Below, in pieces: positions 1 to 10,111 of a DNA stretch of 64,000 bases (its first letter is position 1; each line of letters starts with the position of its first letter). The stretch lies in contig JALFVE010000023.1 of the NCBI GenBank assembly GCA_022787085.1, positions 1-64,000 of the forward strand, in the 5' to 3' direction. The translations under genes were made by a program, and so were the position numbers. The notes beneath the pieces were generated by a model. The model saw only the letters and a program-made list of their open reading frames with translations. It was not told where the DNA came from and did no database searches. The stretch is from Oscillospiraceae bacterium. Its GTDB lineage: Bacteria > Bacillota > Clostridia > Oscillospirales > Ruminococcaceae.

Positions 1-1
1 C

Positions 2-595
2 AATTTCTGCGCTCCCGAAAAGGAAACCGCAAAATACATGGGCGTGGATGAATATTATCTCATGGATAAAGAGGCTGAGACCGTTCCCATCGGAGCAAAC
101 AGGCTGCTTTATCTTCCCTATCTCATGGGTGAGAGAACTCCTCATCTTGACCCCAATGCGAGAGGAATGTTCTTCGGACTTTCGGCAATGCACACAAAGA
201 AGGAAATGCTCAGAGCCGTTATGGAAGGCGTTGCATACTCCCTCAGAGACTGCGTTGAGATCTGCAGAGAGATGGATATCAATGTTTCCGACATGATGGC
301 GTGCGGCGGCGGCGGAAGCTCACCTCTCTGGAGACAGATGCTTGCAGACCTGTATGCCTGCCCCGTTAAGACCGCTTCTTCAAAGGAGGGTCCTGCTTTA
401 GGCGTTGCAATCCTTGCCCTTGTGGGTGCGGGAGTTTATGGTAGCGTTACCGAGGCTTGCGAGGTCATTTGCGGCGTTGACAAGGTTCAGGAGCCAGTCC
501 CCGAGAATGTTCCCGTTTATGAGAAATATTTCAGGCTTTACGATAAGATATATCCTGCTGTCAAGGAGCAGATGAAGGAACTTGCAGAGATGTGA
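2..595 (+). CDS. xylB: Xylulokinase, C-terminal part (5' end outside the window)
   Basis: The reading frame is open from base 2, so only the C-terminal ~197 residues are present. Xylulokinase phosphorylates D-xylulose with ATP, the last step before xylose carbon enters the pentose phosphate pathway. The fragment shows the FGGY-kinase C-terminal signatures: a GERTPHLDPNARG block, the glycine-rich ACGGGGSSPLWRQMLAD nucleotide-binding segment, and an EGPALGVAILA motif. The TPHLDPNARG wording favours xylulokinase over glycerol or gluconate kinase. It ends in ATGTGA, overlapping a possible GTG start of the esterase gene, so the two are probably translationally coupled in one xylan operon. The family call is secure; the xylulose specificity also rests on the neighbours. 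Confidence 0.88.
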   Translation, partial: NFCAPEKETAKYMGVDEYYLMDKEAETVPIGANRLLYLPYLMGERTPHLDPNARGMFFGLSAMHTKKEMLRAVMEGVAYSLRDCVEICREMDINVSDMMACGGGGSSPLWRQMLADLYACPVKTASSKEGPALGVAILALVGAGVYGSVTEACEVICGVDKVQEPVPENVPVYEKYFRLYDKIYPAVKEQMKELAEM

Positions 596-2496
596 GAGTC
601 ATGAGCGAAAAATTTTCATTAATGCGTTTCTTTGGCGATCATATGATACTTCAGAGCGATCGGGAAAACTGCGTTCGGGGCAAGGCTCCCGATGGCAGTA
701 TCGTTATTCTGAGTATAACAGACAGCCGAGGAGATCAGCGGAATGTATGCTCACCCGCCGCAGAAAATGGTGCGTTTGAGCTTATCATCCCCCCCTATGA
801 GCCGTCATATGAAAGCTATGTGCTGACCTTTTCCTGCGATGGGGAAGAGATAACATTTACCGATGTTCTTTTCGGTGAGCTTTATCATATTAGCGGTCAG
901 TCAAATATGGAGCTGCCGATATGCCGCACCATTGACCCCTTAGAGCCGATCATCCCGAAGGGCAGCGGTTTTATCAGGGAATTTCGTGTGCCCGTTCAGT
1001 GCTGCTTTGGAAAAGACGAGGAATATGATGATTTTCAAGGCGGAGAGTGGAAGAGTGCCGAGGGCAATGACCTTATGAATATGAGTGCGGCGGGATTCTA
1101 TTTTGCCGAAAAGCTTAATAAAATGCTGGATGTTCCTGTGGGTCTTGTAAACACCTCCGCAGGAGGTTCTCCCGTTGAGGCGAGAATGCCTTACAGTATG
1201 CTTATGGAGCTGGGGGGATATGAGGAATTTCTGTCTCGCTGCACTGTTCCCGATTATGAAAAGAATACTGCTGAGGCTGACAGGGCAAAGTACGCTAAGT
1301 GGTGCGCTGAGCTTGAAAGCAAGGATAAAATCTCAAAGGACATTTTCACAGCGCCTGTGGAATTCACCAAATGCCGTATTCCCTTTTATTTCAGGGACGA
1401 CCCTAAGCTATCGGGATTTTGCGGACGGATATGGTTCAGAAAAAAATTTATCATTCCCGATGATATGGATCTGTCGGATGCTGTGCTTATCCTCGGTGCT
1501 ATGATTGACGCAGACGAGATATTTGTTAACGGTGTTCATGCAGGATCCACAGGCTATATGTATCCGCCCAGAATTTATCCTGTTCCCCAGGGAGTTCTTC
1601 ACACAGGTGAAAATATCCTGCATATCCGCCTTGAGGTCAGACAGGGCATGGGCGGATTTGTTGAGGGAAAAAAATACTGTCTCAAATCGGGAGAAAATAT
1701 CATTGAGCTTTCCGGCGAATGGGAATATGCTGTGGCTGCAAAGGGTGAATATATTGCGCCCGATGTGTTCTTTCAGGGACTTCCTCTTTCAATGTACGGT
1801 GCCCTTACCGCTCCCGCCTTCGGAATTAATTTCAGGGGACTGATATGGTATCAGGGCGAATCCAATGACAAAGCTCCCGAAAGATATTACGATCTGTTCA
1901 AAGCATTTGTGAATATGTACAGGGATCGCTGCGGCTATGATATTCCCGTTATTTTTACTCAGCTTTGCAATTTTGATGACCCTGTACAGTGCGTTCCGCC
2001 GTTGTCATGGGCGCAGGTAAGAGAGCAGCAGCTAAAATGTCTTGATATACCCGAAACTGCCATGGCAGTGACAATTGATGTTGGTGAATCAAACGATCTT
2101 CACCCCATCAATAAGCGTGATGTGGGTCACAGGCTTGCTCTCTGCGCAGAACGGCTCATATATAAGGACAGACTTGTTCCCGAGGATATTTTCCCCGTTT
2201 CCGCAGAGATCACCGAAAAGGGCAGAGTGCTTCTTTCGTTTACGGACAACAAGGCTGTGGTATTAAAAAATCCTGTGCCCAAGCATTTTGAGATGATTCT
2301 TTCAGACGGAAAGATCATCTGTCCGAGTGCTGAGCTTTGCGGCGAGGGTATCACACTTGAATATGAGAGTGAGGAAAATCCCGTATTGCTCAGATATGCT
2401 TATAAGAATGATCCTGCCCTGCCCGATCTGTTCAGCAGCGGGGGTCTGCCCCTTTCACCGTTCAGGATAGACATTACTCAGAAAGGAACGAATTGA
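592..2496 (+). CDS. GQSN-type carbohydrate acetylesterase (sialate O-acetylesterase/CE20-like), probably acetyl-xylooligosaccharide esterase
   Basis: A 634-residue SGNH-type esterase with no signal peptide, so probably cytoplasmic. Catalytic Ser104 lies in SGQSNMELP, a second block is VNTSAGGSPVEA, and the late Asp-x-His pair (about D502/H504, in DLHPINKRD) completes the triad. A jelly-roll segment (about residues 275-355, WFRKKFIIP and GENILHIRLE) is inserted between the halves, as in sialate-O-acetylesterase and CE20 proteins. GTG at 592 overlaps the xylB stop by four bases and has AAGGA 12 bases upstream; ATG at 601 is the alternative start. Sitting between xylB and a GH10/GH67 pair, it probably removes acetyl groups from imported xylooligosaccharides. 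The acyl substrate is inferred from context only. Confidence 0.8.
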   Translation: MRVMSEKFSLMRFFGDHMILQSDRENCVRGKAPDGSIVILSITDSRGDQRNVCSPAAENGAFELIIPPYEPSYESYVLTFSCDGEEITFTDVLFGELYHISGQSNMELPICRTIDPLEPIIPKGSGFIREFRVPVQCCFGKDEEYDDFQGGEWKSAEGNDLMNMSAAGFYFAEKLNKMLDVPVGLVNTSAGGSPVEARMPYSMLMELGGYEEFLSRCTVPDYEKNTAEADRAKYAKWCAELESKDKISKDIFTAPVEFTKCRIPFYFRDDPKLSGFCGRIWFRKKFIIPDDMDLSDAVLILGAMIDADEIFVNGVHAGSTGYMYPPRIYPVPQGVLHTGENILHIRLEVRQGMGGFVEGKKYCLKSGENIIELSGEWEYAVAAKGEYIAPDVFFQGLPLSMYGALTAPAFGINFRGLIWYQGESNDKAPERYYDLFKAFVNMYRDRCGYDIPVIFTQLCNFDDPVQCVPPLSWAQVREQQLKCLDIPETAMAVTIDVGESNDLHPINKRDVGHRLALCAERLIYKDRLVPEDIFPVSAEITEKGRVLLSFTDNKAVVLKNPVPKHFEMILSDGKIICPSAELCGEGITLEYESEENPVLLRYAYKNDPALPDLFSSGGLPLSPFRIDITQKGTN

Positions 2497-2497
2497 T

Positions 2498-3724
2498 TTG
2501 GATAAATATGAACACCGAAAAGCAAGGAAAAAGCTTGTTATCACAGGTGCTGACGGAAAGCCTGCTTCCGCTAAGCAGGTGAGCGTCAAGCTTAAAGATC
2601 ACAAGTTTTTATTCGGCTGGGGCGCATTTGACGTTTTGGAATACACAAGCGCTGAAACCGAGGAGAAAAAAGAGCTTTTCTCTTCCCGTGCAAAGCAGTG
2701 GGAAGCACTTTTCAACTACGGTACACTGCCTTTTTACTGGGGTCTTTACGAGCCTTCCGAGGGAGATGTTCGGAAGGATCGTATGATGAAATGCGTTGAC
2801 CGTATGGTAAATGACGGGGCAAAGGTAAAGGGTCATCCCCTTTGCTGGCATACGGTATGTGCCGACTGGCTTTTAAAGTACAGCGATGAAGAAATTATGC
2901 AGAGACAGCTTGACCGCATTACCCGTGAGGTGAGTGCTTTCAAGGGAAAGGTCGAGCTTTGGGACGTTATCAACGAAACGGTCATAATGCCCGATTTTGA
3001 CAGATATGACAATGCTGTTACAAGACTTTGCAGGCATTACGGAAGAATACCGCTTATCAAGTCGGTATTTGCAGCTGCAAAAGAGGCTGATCCCAATGCT
3101 ATACTGTTAATAAACGATTTTAACACCTCCGAAAATTATGCGGATGTTATTGAAAAGTGTCTTGAAGCAGGCGTTCCCATCGACGCTATAGGTATACAGT
3201 CTCATCAGCATCAGGGGTACTGGGGTGCGGAAAAGCTTGAAAATGTGCTTCATCGCTTTGAGAGATTCGGACTGCCGATTCATTTTACGGAAAATACATT
3301 GATCTCGGGAAAGCCTATGCCCCCCGAGATAGTTGACCTTAATGATTTTAATCCCGAAACCTGGGACTCACTGCCCGAATTTGAGGAACAGCAGAAAAAT
3401 CAGCTTGAGGAAATGTACCGCATTTTATTTGCTCATCCGCTCGTTGAAGCGGTGACGGGCTGGGATCTTACCGACGGAGGCTGGCTCAATGCTCCCAGCG
3501 GTATTCTCAGAAGGGACGGCTCACCCAAGCCTGCTTATGATATGCTCTCGGGACTTATCAAAAATGAGTGGTCAACCGAATACTCGGCTGTGACCGATGA
3601 AAATGGCTGCTTTGAGCTTTACGGCTTCAAGGGCGAATATACCCTTATTATCGACGGAAAAGAATATTCCGTAATGAATGACAGTAAGGACAGCGTGGAG
3701 GGCTTACAGTTATCTGAGAGGTAA
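2498..3724 (+). CDS. Intracellular GH10 endo-beta-1,4-xylanase
   Basis: A 408-residue GH10 enzyme without a signal peptide. The acid/base Glu160 is in ELWDVINET and the likely nucleophile Glu265 is in IHFTENT, where most GH10 enzymes have ITELD. KGHPLCWHT (residues 111-119) and AIGIQSHQHQG are further GH10 blocks. The start is TTG at 2498: it lies one base after the esterase stop and has AAAGGA about 10 bases upstream. A beta-sandwich-like segment precedes the barrel (residues 10-40), and a short all-beta tail (about 360-405) follows it. Being cytoplasmic and next to GH67 and the esterase, it probably trims short imported xylooligosaccharides rather than polymeric xylan. Confidence 0.9.
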   Translation: MDKYEHRKARKKLVITGADGKPASAKQVSVKLKDHKFLFGWGAFDVLEYTSAETEEKKELFSSRAKQWEALFNYGTLPFYWGLYEPSEGDVRKDRMMKCVDRMVNDGAKVKGHPLCWHTVCADWLLKYSDEEIMQRQLDRITREVSAFKGKVELWDVINETVIMPDFDRYDNAVTRLCRHYGRIPLIKSVFAAAKEADPNAILLINDFNTSENYADVIEKCLEAGVPIDAIGIQSHQHQGYWGAEKLENVLHRFERFGLPIHFTENTLISGKPMPPEIVDLNDFNPETWDSLPEFEEQQKNQLEEMYRILFAHPLVEAVTGWDLTDGGWLNAPSGILRRDGSPKPAYDMLSGLIKNEWSTEYSAVTDENGCFELYGFKGEYTLIIDGKEYSVMNDSKDSVEGLQLSER

Positions 3725-3730
3725 AATGCT

Positions 3731-5698
3731 ATGGATATACTTTATGATTGCTGGCTTGCTTACTGCAAAGACGGATCTATGAAATGGACGGAAAAGTATC
3801 TCAGAAAGCTTTGCATTCTGTGCAGCGGCAGGGTGATAGGCTCTGCCGCAAAGGAGCTTGAAACGGCTTACAGACAGCTTGCGGGGAAGGATCCCGAAAG
3901 GATATCCGAGCCTTTTTCGGGCGGCTGCTTTATTCTTCGCATAAACGAAGGATTATGTGCGGGGGGATACCGAATTTCCGTTTCGGATGATAGCATTGTC
4001 GTTGAGGGCGGCGATGAAAACGGTGTTCTTTACGGAGTTTTCAGGTTTCTTGTCCTCGCTTCGGGCGGATATTCTCCCGAAAGCCTTAACATTACCGAAA
4101 AGCCCTTCTTTTCACTGAGAATGATAGATCAGTGGGACAATGCCGACGGTTCGGTTGAAAGAGGTTATTCGGGCGCTTCAATTTTTTATGAGAAGGACAG
4201 ACCCGTTTCGGATATGAAAAGGCTGACCGATTATGCACGGCTTCTTTCCTCGGTTGGGATAAATGCCATTTGCATAAATAATGTTAATGTGCATAAGACC
4301 GAGACATATTTTATAACCGAGAAATTCCTTCCCGATATTGCAAAAATTGCAGACGCTTTCTCTGATTACGGCATAAAGCTTTATCTGAGCGTAAATTTTG
4401 CCGCTCCTATGGAAATTGACGGACTGCCCACTGCAGACCCGTTGGACGAAGGAGTTATTAACTGGTGGAAATGCAGAGCAGAGAATATTTACATTCACAT
4501 TCCCGATTTCGGAGGATTTCTTGTAAAAGCCGACTCGGAAAACCGCCCCGGTCCTTATAGCTACGGCAGAGATCACGCTGAGGGAGCAAATATGCTTGCA
4601 GCTGCCCTGAAGCCCTTTGGCGGCAATGTGATCTGGCGGTGCTTTGTATATAACTGCCACGTTGACTGGAGAGACAGGCATACCGACAGGGCTATGGCTG
4701 CGTATAGCAATTTTAAGCCTTTAGACGGCAAATTTGCGGACAACGTATATCTTCAGATCAAAAACGGTCCTATGGATTTTCAGATCAGGGAGGCTGTATC
4801 GCCGCTGTTCGGAGCAATGTCCGATACAAACTGTCTGTGTGAATTTCAGATAACTCAGGAATACACGGGACAGCAGATAGATCTTTGCTATCTTGTTCCC
4901 ATGTGGAAGGAATGTCTTGATTTTGATACATATCATGGCGGCAAAGGCTCCCTTGTAAGCAGAAATGTTCTGGGAGCGGCAGGAGTATCAAATGTGGGCA
5001 GCGACCTATGCTGGACGGGAGATCCTCTTGCGGGCGCTAATCTTTACGGTTACGGCAGGCTTGTTTTTGATCCCGGGCTTTCGGCTGAGCAGATAGCGGA
5101 AGAATGGGTAAGAGCGGCGGTTACTGCCGATAATGAAGCCGCCGGTACCATATGCCGTATGCTTTTGTCATCACGGGAAATCTACGAAAGCTACACATCT
5201 CCTCTGGGCGTGGGCTGGATGGTGACGCCACATTATCATTACGGGGTGGATGTTGACGGATATGAGTATTCCCCTTGGGGAACCTATCATTATTCCGACA
5301 GAAACGGCATGGGAGCGGACAGGACAAAAGCAACGGGTACAGGCTACACCGCACAGTACGCTTCTCATAATGAGGAGATGTATGAAGATCTCTCCACCTG
5401 TCCCGAGGAGCTGCTTTTGTTTTTTCATCATCTTCCCTACACCTATATGTTAAAAAGCGGAAAGACCCTGATACAGCATATCTACGACAGTCATTTTGAG
5501 GGATCGGAAAAAGCTGAGGAGCTTCTATTGCAATGGAGATCCCTTAAAGAAAAGCTGCCCGCTGAAATATATTCAGAAGCGGAAAACCGATTTGAAAAAC
5601 AGCTTCTGAACAGCAGACAGTGGCGGGACGTGATAAACACATATTTCTTCCGCAAATCGGGGATAGATGATATTCATGGCAGAAAAATTTTCAGGTAA
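3731..5698 (+). CDS. aguA: GH67 alpha-glucuronidase
   Basis: A 655-residue protein of normal GH67 length, no signal peptide. It hydrolyses the alpha-1,2 link of (4-O-methyl-)glucuronic acid on the terminal non-reducing xylose of xylooligosaccharides. Visible family blocks are GVLYGVFRFL, LRMIDQWDNADGSVERGY (about 133-150), VKADSENRPGPYSYGRDHAE holding the likely acid Glu, and VYLQIKNGPMDFQIRE plus CEFQITQEYTG holding the Asp/Glu pair that activates water. ATG at 3731 follows the GH10 stop by six bases and has AGAGG nine bases upstream. Directly downstream of a GH10 gene, it is the debranching step of intracellular glucuronoxylan breakdown. Confidence 0.93.
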   Translation: MDILYDCWLAYCKDGSMKWTEKYLRKLCILCSGRVIGSAAKELETAYRQLAGKDPERISEPFSGGCFILRINEGLCAGGYRISVSDDSIVVEGGDENGVLYGVFRFLVLASGGYSPESLNITEKPFFSLRMIDQWDNADGSVERGYSGASIFYEKDRPVSDMKRLTDYARLLSSVGINAICINNVNVHKTETYFITEKFLPDIAKIADAFSDYGIKLYLSVNFAAPMEIDGLPTADPLDEGVINWWKCRAENIYIHIPDFGGFLVKADSENRPGPYSYGRDHAEGANMLAAALKPFGGNVIWRCFVYNCHVDWRDRHTDRAMAAYSNFKPLDGKFADNVYLQIKNGPMDFQIREAVSPLFGAMSDTNCLCEFQITQEYTGQQIDLCYLVPMWKECLDFDTYHGGKGSLVSRNVLGAAGVSNVGSDLCWTGDPLAGANLYGYGRLVFDPGLSAEQIAEEWVRAAVTADNEAAGTICRMLLSSREIYESYTSPLGVGWMVTPHYHYGVDVDGYEYSPWGTYHYSDRNGMGADRTKATGTGYTAQYASHNEEMYEDLSTCPEELLLFFHHLPYTYMLKSGKTLIQHIYDSHFEGSEKAEELLLQWRSLKEKLPAEIYSEAENRFEKQLLNSRQWRDVINTYFFRKSGIDDIHGRKIFR

Positions 5699-5834
5699 TA
5701 ATTGCACAAAAAATAGGAAAAACTGCACAATAATCGGCAGGAAAGACTGGGCTGAATAACATATAATATAAATTAAAGATGGCTGATGCATGAAGCCCGT
5801 CTAAAAAGTATTTTAATTGAAAGGATAAGATGTT

Positions 5835-6482
5835 ATGAAGCTTTTTATTGACACTGCAAATGTTGACGATATCCGCTGGGCAAATGACCTGGGCGTTATC
5901 TGCGGCGTTACCACCAATCCTTCCCTTATTGCCAAGGAAGGACGAGTTTTTGAAGAGGTCGTAAAGGAGATCACTACCATAGTTGACGGTCCTATCTCTG
6001 CCGAGGTCATCTCTCTTGAGGCTGAGAAAATGGTTGAAGAGGCTCTCCCTCTTGCAGCAATACATAAGAACATCGTTATCAAGCTCCCCATGTGCGAGGA
6101 GGGCCTTAAAGCCTGCAAAATGCTTACCGCAAAGGGAATTAAGACTAATGTTACCCTGATCTTCTCTGCTGCACAGGCTATGCTTGCGGCAAATGCAGGT
6201 GCAACCTTTGTATCTCCGTTCCTGGGCAGACTTGATGATATCGGCATGGAGGGTCTGAAGCTCATTGAGGAGATTGTTCAGATCTTCAATGCGCAGTGTA
6301 TCGAAACCGAGATCATTGCTGCTTCAATAAGAAATCCCATCCACGTTACCGCCTGCGCAGGACTTGGCTGCGATATTGCAACGGTTCCCGCAAATGTTAT
6401 CCGTCAGATGATAAAGCACCCGATGACCGACAGCGGTATTGAGCGTTTCCTCAAGGACTGGGAAGGCGCTAAAACCAAGTGA
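5835..6482 (+). CDS. fsa: Transaldolase / fructose-6-phosphate aldolase family protein
   Basis: A 215-residue TIM-barrel aldolase of the small transaldolase (TalC/FSA) type. Residues 1-33 ([26 protein letters not shown]) are the family signature, and Lys83 in [10 protein letters not shown] is the expected Schiff-base lysine. [14 protein letters not shown] and PFLGRLDD are further conserved segments. AAAGGA sits about ten bases before the ATG. Such proteins act either as transaldolase, shuttling three carbons in the pentose phosphate pathway, or as fructose-6-phosphate aldolase. Linked to xylulokinase and xylanases, a transaldolase role is the more natural reading. A rho-independent terminator follows, closing this transcription unit. 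Confidence 0.9.
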   Translation: MKLFIDTANVDDIRWANDLGVICGVTTNPSLIAKEGRVFEEVVKEITTIVDGPISAEVISLEAEKMVEEALPLAAIHKNIVIKLPMCEEGLKACKMLTAKGIKTNVTLIFSAAQAMLAANAGATFVSPFLGRLDDIGMEGLKLIEEIVQIFNAQCIETEIIAASIRNPIHVTACAGLGCDIATVPANVIRQMIKHPMTDSGIERFLKDWEGAKTK

Positions 6483-6506
6483 TCAAGCCTGATTTTCACA
6501 AAAATT

Positions 6507-6550
6507 AAGCTCTCTTTCAGGGTGTAAATCACGCAAAGAGAGCTTTTTCA
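6507..6550 (+). terminator. Rho-independent terminator after fsa
   Basis: An 11-bp perfect stem, AAGCTCTCTTT paired with AAAGAGAGCTT (6507-6517 and 6535-6545), is followed by TTTTCATTTT. It lies 25 bases after the fsa stop. Confidence 0.88.
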
Positions 6551-6934
6551 TTTTGCGCATAATAGAAAAAAACGCATTTTTTGGTCAATTGTTCGGCCAC
6601 ACAGCAAAAATTGAGTAGAAAGCGGATCGAAAATATGCTATAATATATTATGCAGATAAGAATTTTTTTATTATTATTGTATAAAATAGCAAAAAACAAT
6701 TGAATTTAACACGAAGTTTTTATCTGTATAATAATTTTTGCATTTCGAAGCTCCCGGTTCACAAAAAAATTATTTTCCGTTTTTTCGGAAAATCCCTTTC
6801 ATATTTTTTATGAGGATAATTTTTAGCGAATCAAGCTACCGATCGGCAAAACTGAGAACCGGATGTCATCTTGATTCTTTTGCGGAATTTTTTGCTGTGA
6901 CCGCCATTATTCTCAAGAAAGGAATAGTCAAAAA
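6551..6934 (+). promoter_or_regulatory. AT-rich intergenic region with a possible promoter for the CBM22-GH10 gene
   Basis: This 384-base gap has no convincing gene. A TTGAGT box at 6611 lies 17 bases before TATGCT (6634), which overlaps a perfect TATAAT at 6639; the spacing to TATAAT (22) is too long, so the exact promoter is uncertain. CAGATAA near 6653 and TTATCTG near 6719 form a widely spaced inverted repeat. The leader of about 280 bases is long and could carry regulation. The xylanase ribosome site is AAAGGA at 6918. Confidence 0.35.
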
Positions 6935-8584
6935 ATGAAGCTGAAAAAAGTTTATGCTTTTATCCTTTCAGCACTTTTGCTATCAGGATGCGCTGCCGCT
7001 GAGGCTCCTGCACAGGAAACTGCTGCAGAAAGCACTTCCGAGTCCGCCGCAGCCGAAGAGATCCTCAGTCTTGAATCCGCATCTGCCGAAGAAACAGAGC
7101 CGCCCGTTATAAGCGAGGCGTTTTCCGACGAGAATTTCAGTGCCGAAAAAAGAGGAACTGTAATTCTCAGATATACCGAGGACGAGGCTGCCTCCGACAA
7201 GGGCGCACTGAGGATATTCAACAGAAACAACTCATGGGACGGCGTTCAGTACAATGCCGAAAAATTCAGAGGAAACGAGCTTGAAGCCGAAGGCTCGTTC
7301 CGCAGCGCAAATCCGAGCGTTAGGATCTCCGTTCAGTACAGCGTTAACGGAAACACTTCCTATAACACGATCGTGTCCGTTGATACCAAGGAGGATTCCT
7401 ATTCCAAGGGCAGCGGAAAATATGAAATTCCCAAGAATGCTGAAAATATCATCGTATATGTGGAAAGCGACAGGCTTGAGGAAATTTATATTGATGATCT
7501 CTCGGTAAAGGTCTGCGGAGAATATACATATTATCCCGAAGCGGTAGCTACGGAATATGTGGATACCTCCGATTACCCGTCGCTGAAGGAAGAATACAAG
7601 GATTATTTCAGGATAGGAACTGCAACAACCTCAAATCTTCTGGATAAAGAACCGTACATCAAGATAATCAAAGCTCAGTATAACAGCATGACATTGGGCA
7701 ACAGCTTCAAGCCCGATTCAATTCTGGATCATAACAAAACCGTGCGTGATGTTGAGAAATATATGTATTCTCCCGCCGTTAAGTTTGACGCTGTAAAGAA
7801 AGAGCTTGATTATGCAAGAGACAATGGACTGACTGTAAGAGGTCACACCCTTCTCTGGCACAATCAGACGCCCGAATGGCTTTTCTATAAGAATTACAAT
7901 ATCGGCGGCGAGCTTGCCGACCGGGAGACTATGCTTTCACGAATGGAAAACTACATAAAAAATGTTATGGAGTGGACCGAGGAAAATTATCCCGGACTTG
8001 TAAGGACATGGGATGTTGTAAACGAAGCTGCCGATGACGACGGCGGAATGAGAAAGAGTCTTTGGTATCAGACTGTGGGCGAGGATTACATCGAGCAGGC
8101 ATTCAAGTTTGCAAGAAAATACGCTCCCGAGGATACAAAGCTCTTCTACAATGATTACAATTCCTATCAGACCCGCAAGCAAAACGATATTATCACATTC
8201 CTCCGTCCTGTTGTGGAAGCAGGCAATATCGACGGAATGGGAATGCAGTCACATATAAATGTTGATATAAGCATATCACAGTATATGGCTGCTCTGCAGA
8301 AATATTACGACGAGCTGGGACTTGAGATAAACGTGACTGAGCTTGATGTATGCAGGGGCAAAGGCGACGACTGGCAGGAGGAACAAGGCGCATATTATAA
8401 AGAGTTCATGTCAGAGATACTCAAGCTCCGCAAAAACGGCATCCCCATCACAAGCGTTACACTTTGGGGAATAAGCGATACCGATTCATGGATATCATCG
8501 GATTACCCGCTTATCTTCAATGATGATCTCAGCCGAAAGCCTGCCTTTGACGGAATGATCGAAGCAGTAAAAAATCAGGAATAA
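6935..8584 (+). CDS. Surface lipoprotein xylanase: CBM22-like module plus GH10
   Basis: A 549-residue lipoprotein. A short basic N-terminus and hydrophobic stretch end in a lipobox with Cys19 (LLSGC). Residues 20-60 are a low-complexity Ala/Glu/Ser linker, 61-193 form a CBM22/CBM4_9-like beta-sandwich (xylan binding expected), and about 215-545 are the GH10 barrel. Acid/base Glu364 is in TWDVVNEAAD and nucleophile Glu469 in INVTELDV; VRGHTLLWHNQTPEWL is also canonical. Unlike the cytoplasmic GH10 upstream, this one is anchored outside the membrane and probably makes the first cuts in xylan. The sugar-binding lipoprotein gene follows after 38 bases, presumably in the same transcript. Confidence 0.93.
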   Translation: MKLKKVYAFILSALLLSGCAAAEAPAQETAAESTSESAAAEEILSLESASAEETEPPVISEAFSDENFSAEKRGTVILRYTEDEAASDKGALRIFNRNNSWDGVQYNAEKFRGNELEAEGSFRSANPSVRISVQYSVNGNTSYNTIVSVDTKEDSYSKGSGKYEIPKNAENIIVYVESDRLEEIYIDDLSVKVCGEYTYYPEAVATEYVDTSDYPSLKEEYKDYFRIGTATTSNLLDKEPYIKIIKAQYNSMTLGNSFKPDSILDHNKTVRDVEKYMYSPAVKFDAVKKELDYARDNGLTVRGHTLLWHNQTPEWLFYKNYNIGGELADRETMLSRMENYIKNVMEWTEENYPGLVRTWDVVNEAADDDGGMRKSLWYQTVGEDYIEQAFKFARKYAPEDTKLFYNDYNSYQTRKQNDIITFLRPVVEAGNIDGMGMQSHINVDISISQYMAALQKYYDELGLEINVTELDVCRGKGDDWQEEQGAYYKEFMSEILKLRKNGIPITSVTLWGISDTDSWISSDYPLIFNDDLSRKPAFDGMIEAVKNQE

Positions 8585-8622
8585 CAATAGTTAATCAATA
8601 AAAAAATTATGGAGGTATTGTT

Positions 8623-10080
8623 ATGAAAAAATTTAAAAGAACAGTAGCCGGAATTTCCGCTCTTACTTTCGCACTCGGACTTACAGCCTGCGGCGGCGGA
8701 AATTCAACTGATGGCGGAGAAACATCCGCTGCAACTACTACAGAGGCTACTACCACAGCCGAGACCACTACAGCTACTATGGCAAGTGAGGATGTTGAAG
8801 CAATAAGCGGCGCTGCTGCTCTGCTTCGTGATGAGACTCTTGAAAGCAAGACTATCAAGTTCCTCAGCCACTGGGATATCAACCCCGTTGAGGGAGAATC
8901 CCTTCCCGTACAGCTCAGTCTTTTCCAGGACAAGTATGACTGCCGCATCGAATGGGTACCTACAACATGGGAAACACGTTATTCCGACCTCAGCACCCAT
9001 GTACTCGGCGGAACAGGAGTTGACTTCTTCCCTCGTGATGAAGAATGTCTTCCTAAGGGCGTTATAAACGGAATGTTCCAGCCTGTTGATGATTACATTG
9101 ACCTTGACAGCGATCTCTGGGCTGATGTAAAGGTCGCTATGGACAAGTATAACTTCAACGGAAAGCACTATGCCTTTATTACAGGCGTTTCTGCAAACAA
9201 TGTTGTAATTTACAACAAGCAGACCATTGAAGAATACGGCTTCGATGATCCCTGGGAGCTTTATGAAGCAGGCGAGTGGAACTGGGATACCTTCTCAAAT
9301 ATGCTCCAGACCTTCGTGGAAGCAGATCCCGACAACAACTGCGGTCTTGACGGCTGGTGGTCTGAGCTTGCACTTTACCGCTCGGGTGGAGAGGCATTCA
9401 TTGAAGCAAAGAACGGAGAGATCGTTGTAAATATGCAGAGCCAGAAGATCGAAAAGGCTATGAACTTCATGCTCGATCTTTACAACAGAGGTCTCGTAAT
9501 GGATAAAGCCCTTTATGACTGGGCAGAGCAGCCTCAGTTCATGAGTGAAGGCAGAGAGCTGTTTTACATCACAGGTTCTTGGGCAATTATGAATCCTCCT
9601 GAGTCCTGGTCAACAAAGATCCCTCCCGAGAATCTCGGAATCGCACCTGTTCCCAATTCTGCAGATGCAGAGCATCCCTGGCAGGACGCTGTGCTTGACG
9701 GCTTCTGCCTTACAAGAGGCGCACAGAATCCTCTCGGAGTTGCGCTTTACGCAGAGTGCGGACTTGCTGCTGCTAATGATGAAGGTGCAAAAGCGGTTTA
9801 TGACAAGCAGTGCCGTGAGGATTATCTGTGGCCCGAGGATGTTATTGAGCATCGCTATGTAATCAATGACCTTGCTCGTCAGTACCCTGTTGTTGACCTT
9901 GCAGGCGGTATGTCCAGCGATATCGAAAGCCTAACCACTTCTAATGCAAATAAGAGCGTAGGTCTTAACGCTGCTCTCCACGGCGTTGAGTGGGCTACCA
10001 CAAGAGAAGAGCTTTCCGGTGCCATTGATGTTCTCGTCGCTGAGGTTGTTGAAGGACTCGAAAAGGCTCAGAACGAATAA
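8623..10080 (+). CDS. Extracellular sugar-binding lipoprotein of an ABC transporter (family 1 type)
   Basis: A 485-residue solute-binding protein. The signal peptide ends in the lipobox LTAC (Cys23), followed by GGG and a Thr/Ala/Glu-rich linker (about 24-55). The mature part begins with a typical carbohydrate-binding fold (IKFLSHWDINPVEGESL) and includes NNVVIYNKQTIEEYGFDDPW, GSWAIMNPPESW and the C-terminal hinge region. A near-perfect GGAGG precedes the ATG. It probably captures xylooligosaccharides released by the surface GH10. No permease or ATPase genes follow, so it must use transporter parts encoded elsewhere. A strong hairpin follows directly, which would favour high expression of this gene relative to the next. 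Confidence 0.88.
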   Translation: MKKFKRTVAGISALTFALGLTACGGGNSTDGGETSAATTTEATTTAETTTATMASEDVEAISGAAALLRDETLESKTIKFLSHWDINPVEGESLPVQLSLFQDKYDCRIEWVPTTWETRYSDLSTHVLGGTGVDFFPRDEECLPKGVINGMFQPVDDYIDLDSDLWADVKVAMDKYNFNGKHYAFITGVSANNVVIYNKQTIEEYGFDDPWELYEAGEWNWDTFSNMLQTFVEADPDNNCGLDGWWSELALYRSGGEAFIEAKNGEIVVNMQSQKIEKAMNFMLDLYNRGLVMDKALYDWAEQPQFMSEGRELFYITGSWAIMNPPESWSTKIPPENLGIAPVPNSADAEHPWQDAVLDGFCLTRGAQNPLGVALYAECGLAAANDEGAKAVYDKQCREDYLWPEDVIEHRYVINDLARQYPVVDLAGGMSSDIESLTTSNANKSVGLNAALHGVEWATTREELSGAIDVLVAEVVEGLEKAQNE

Positions 10081-10111
10081 TCTCTGAATCAAAGTAAAAT
10101 AATAATGTCAA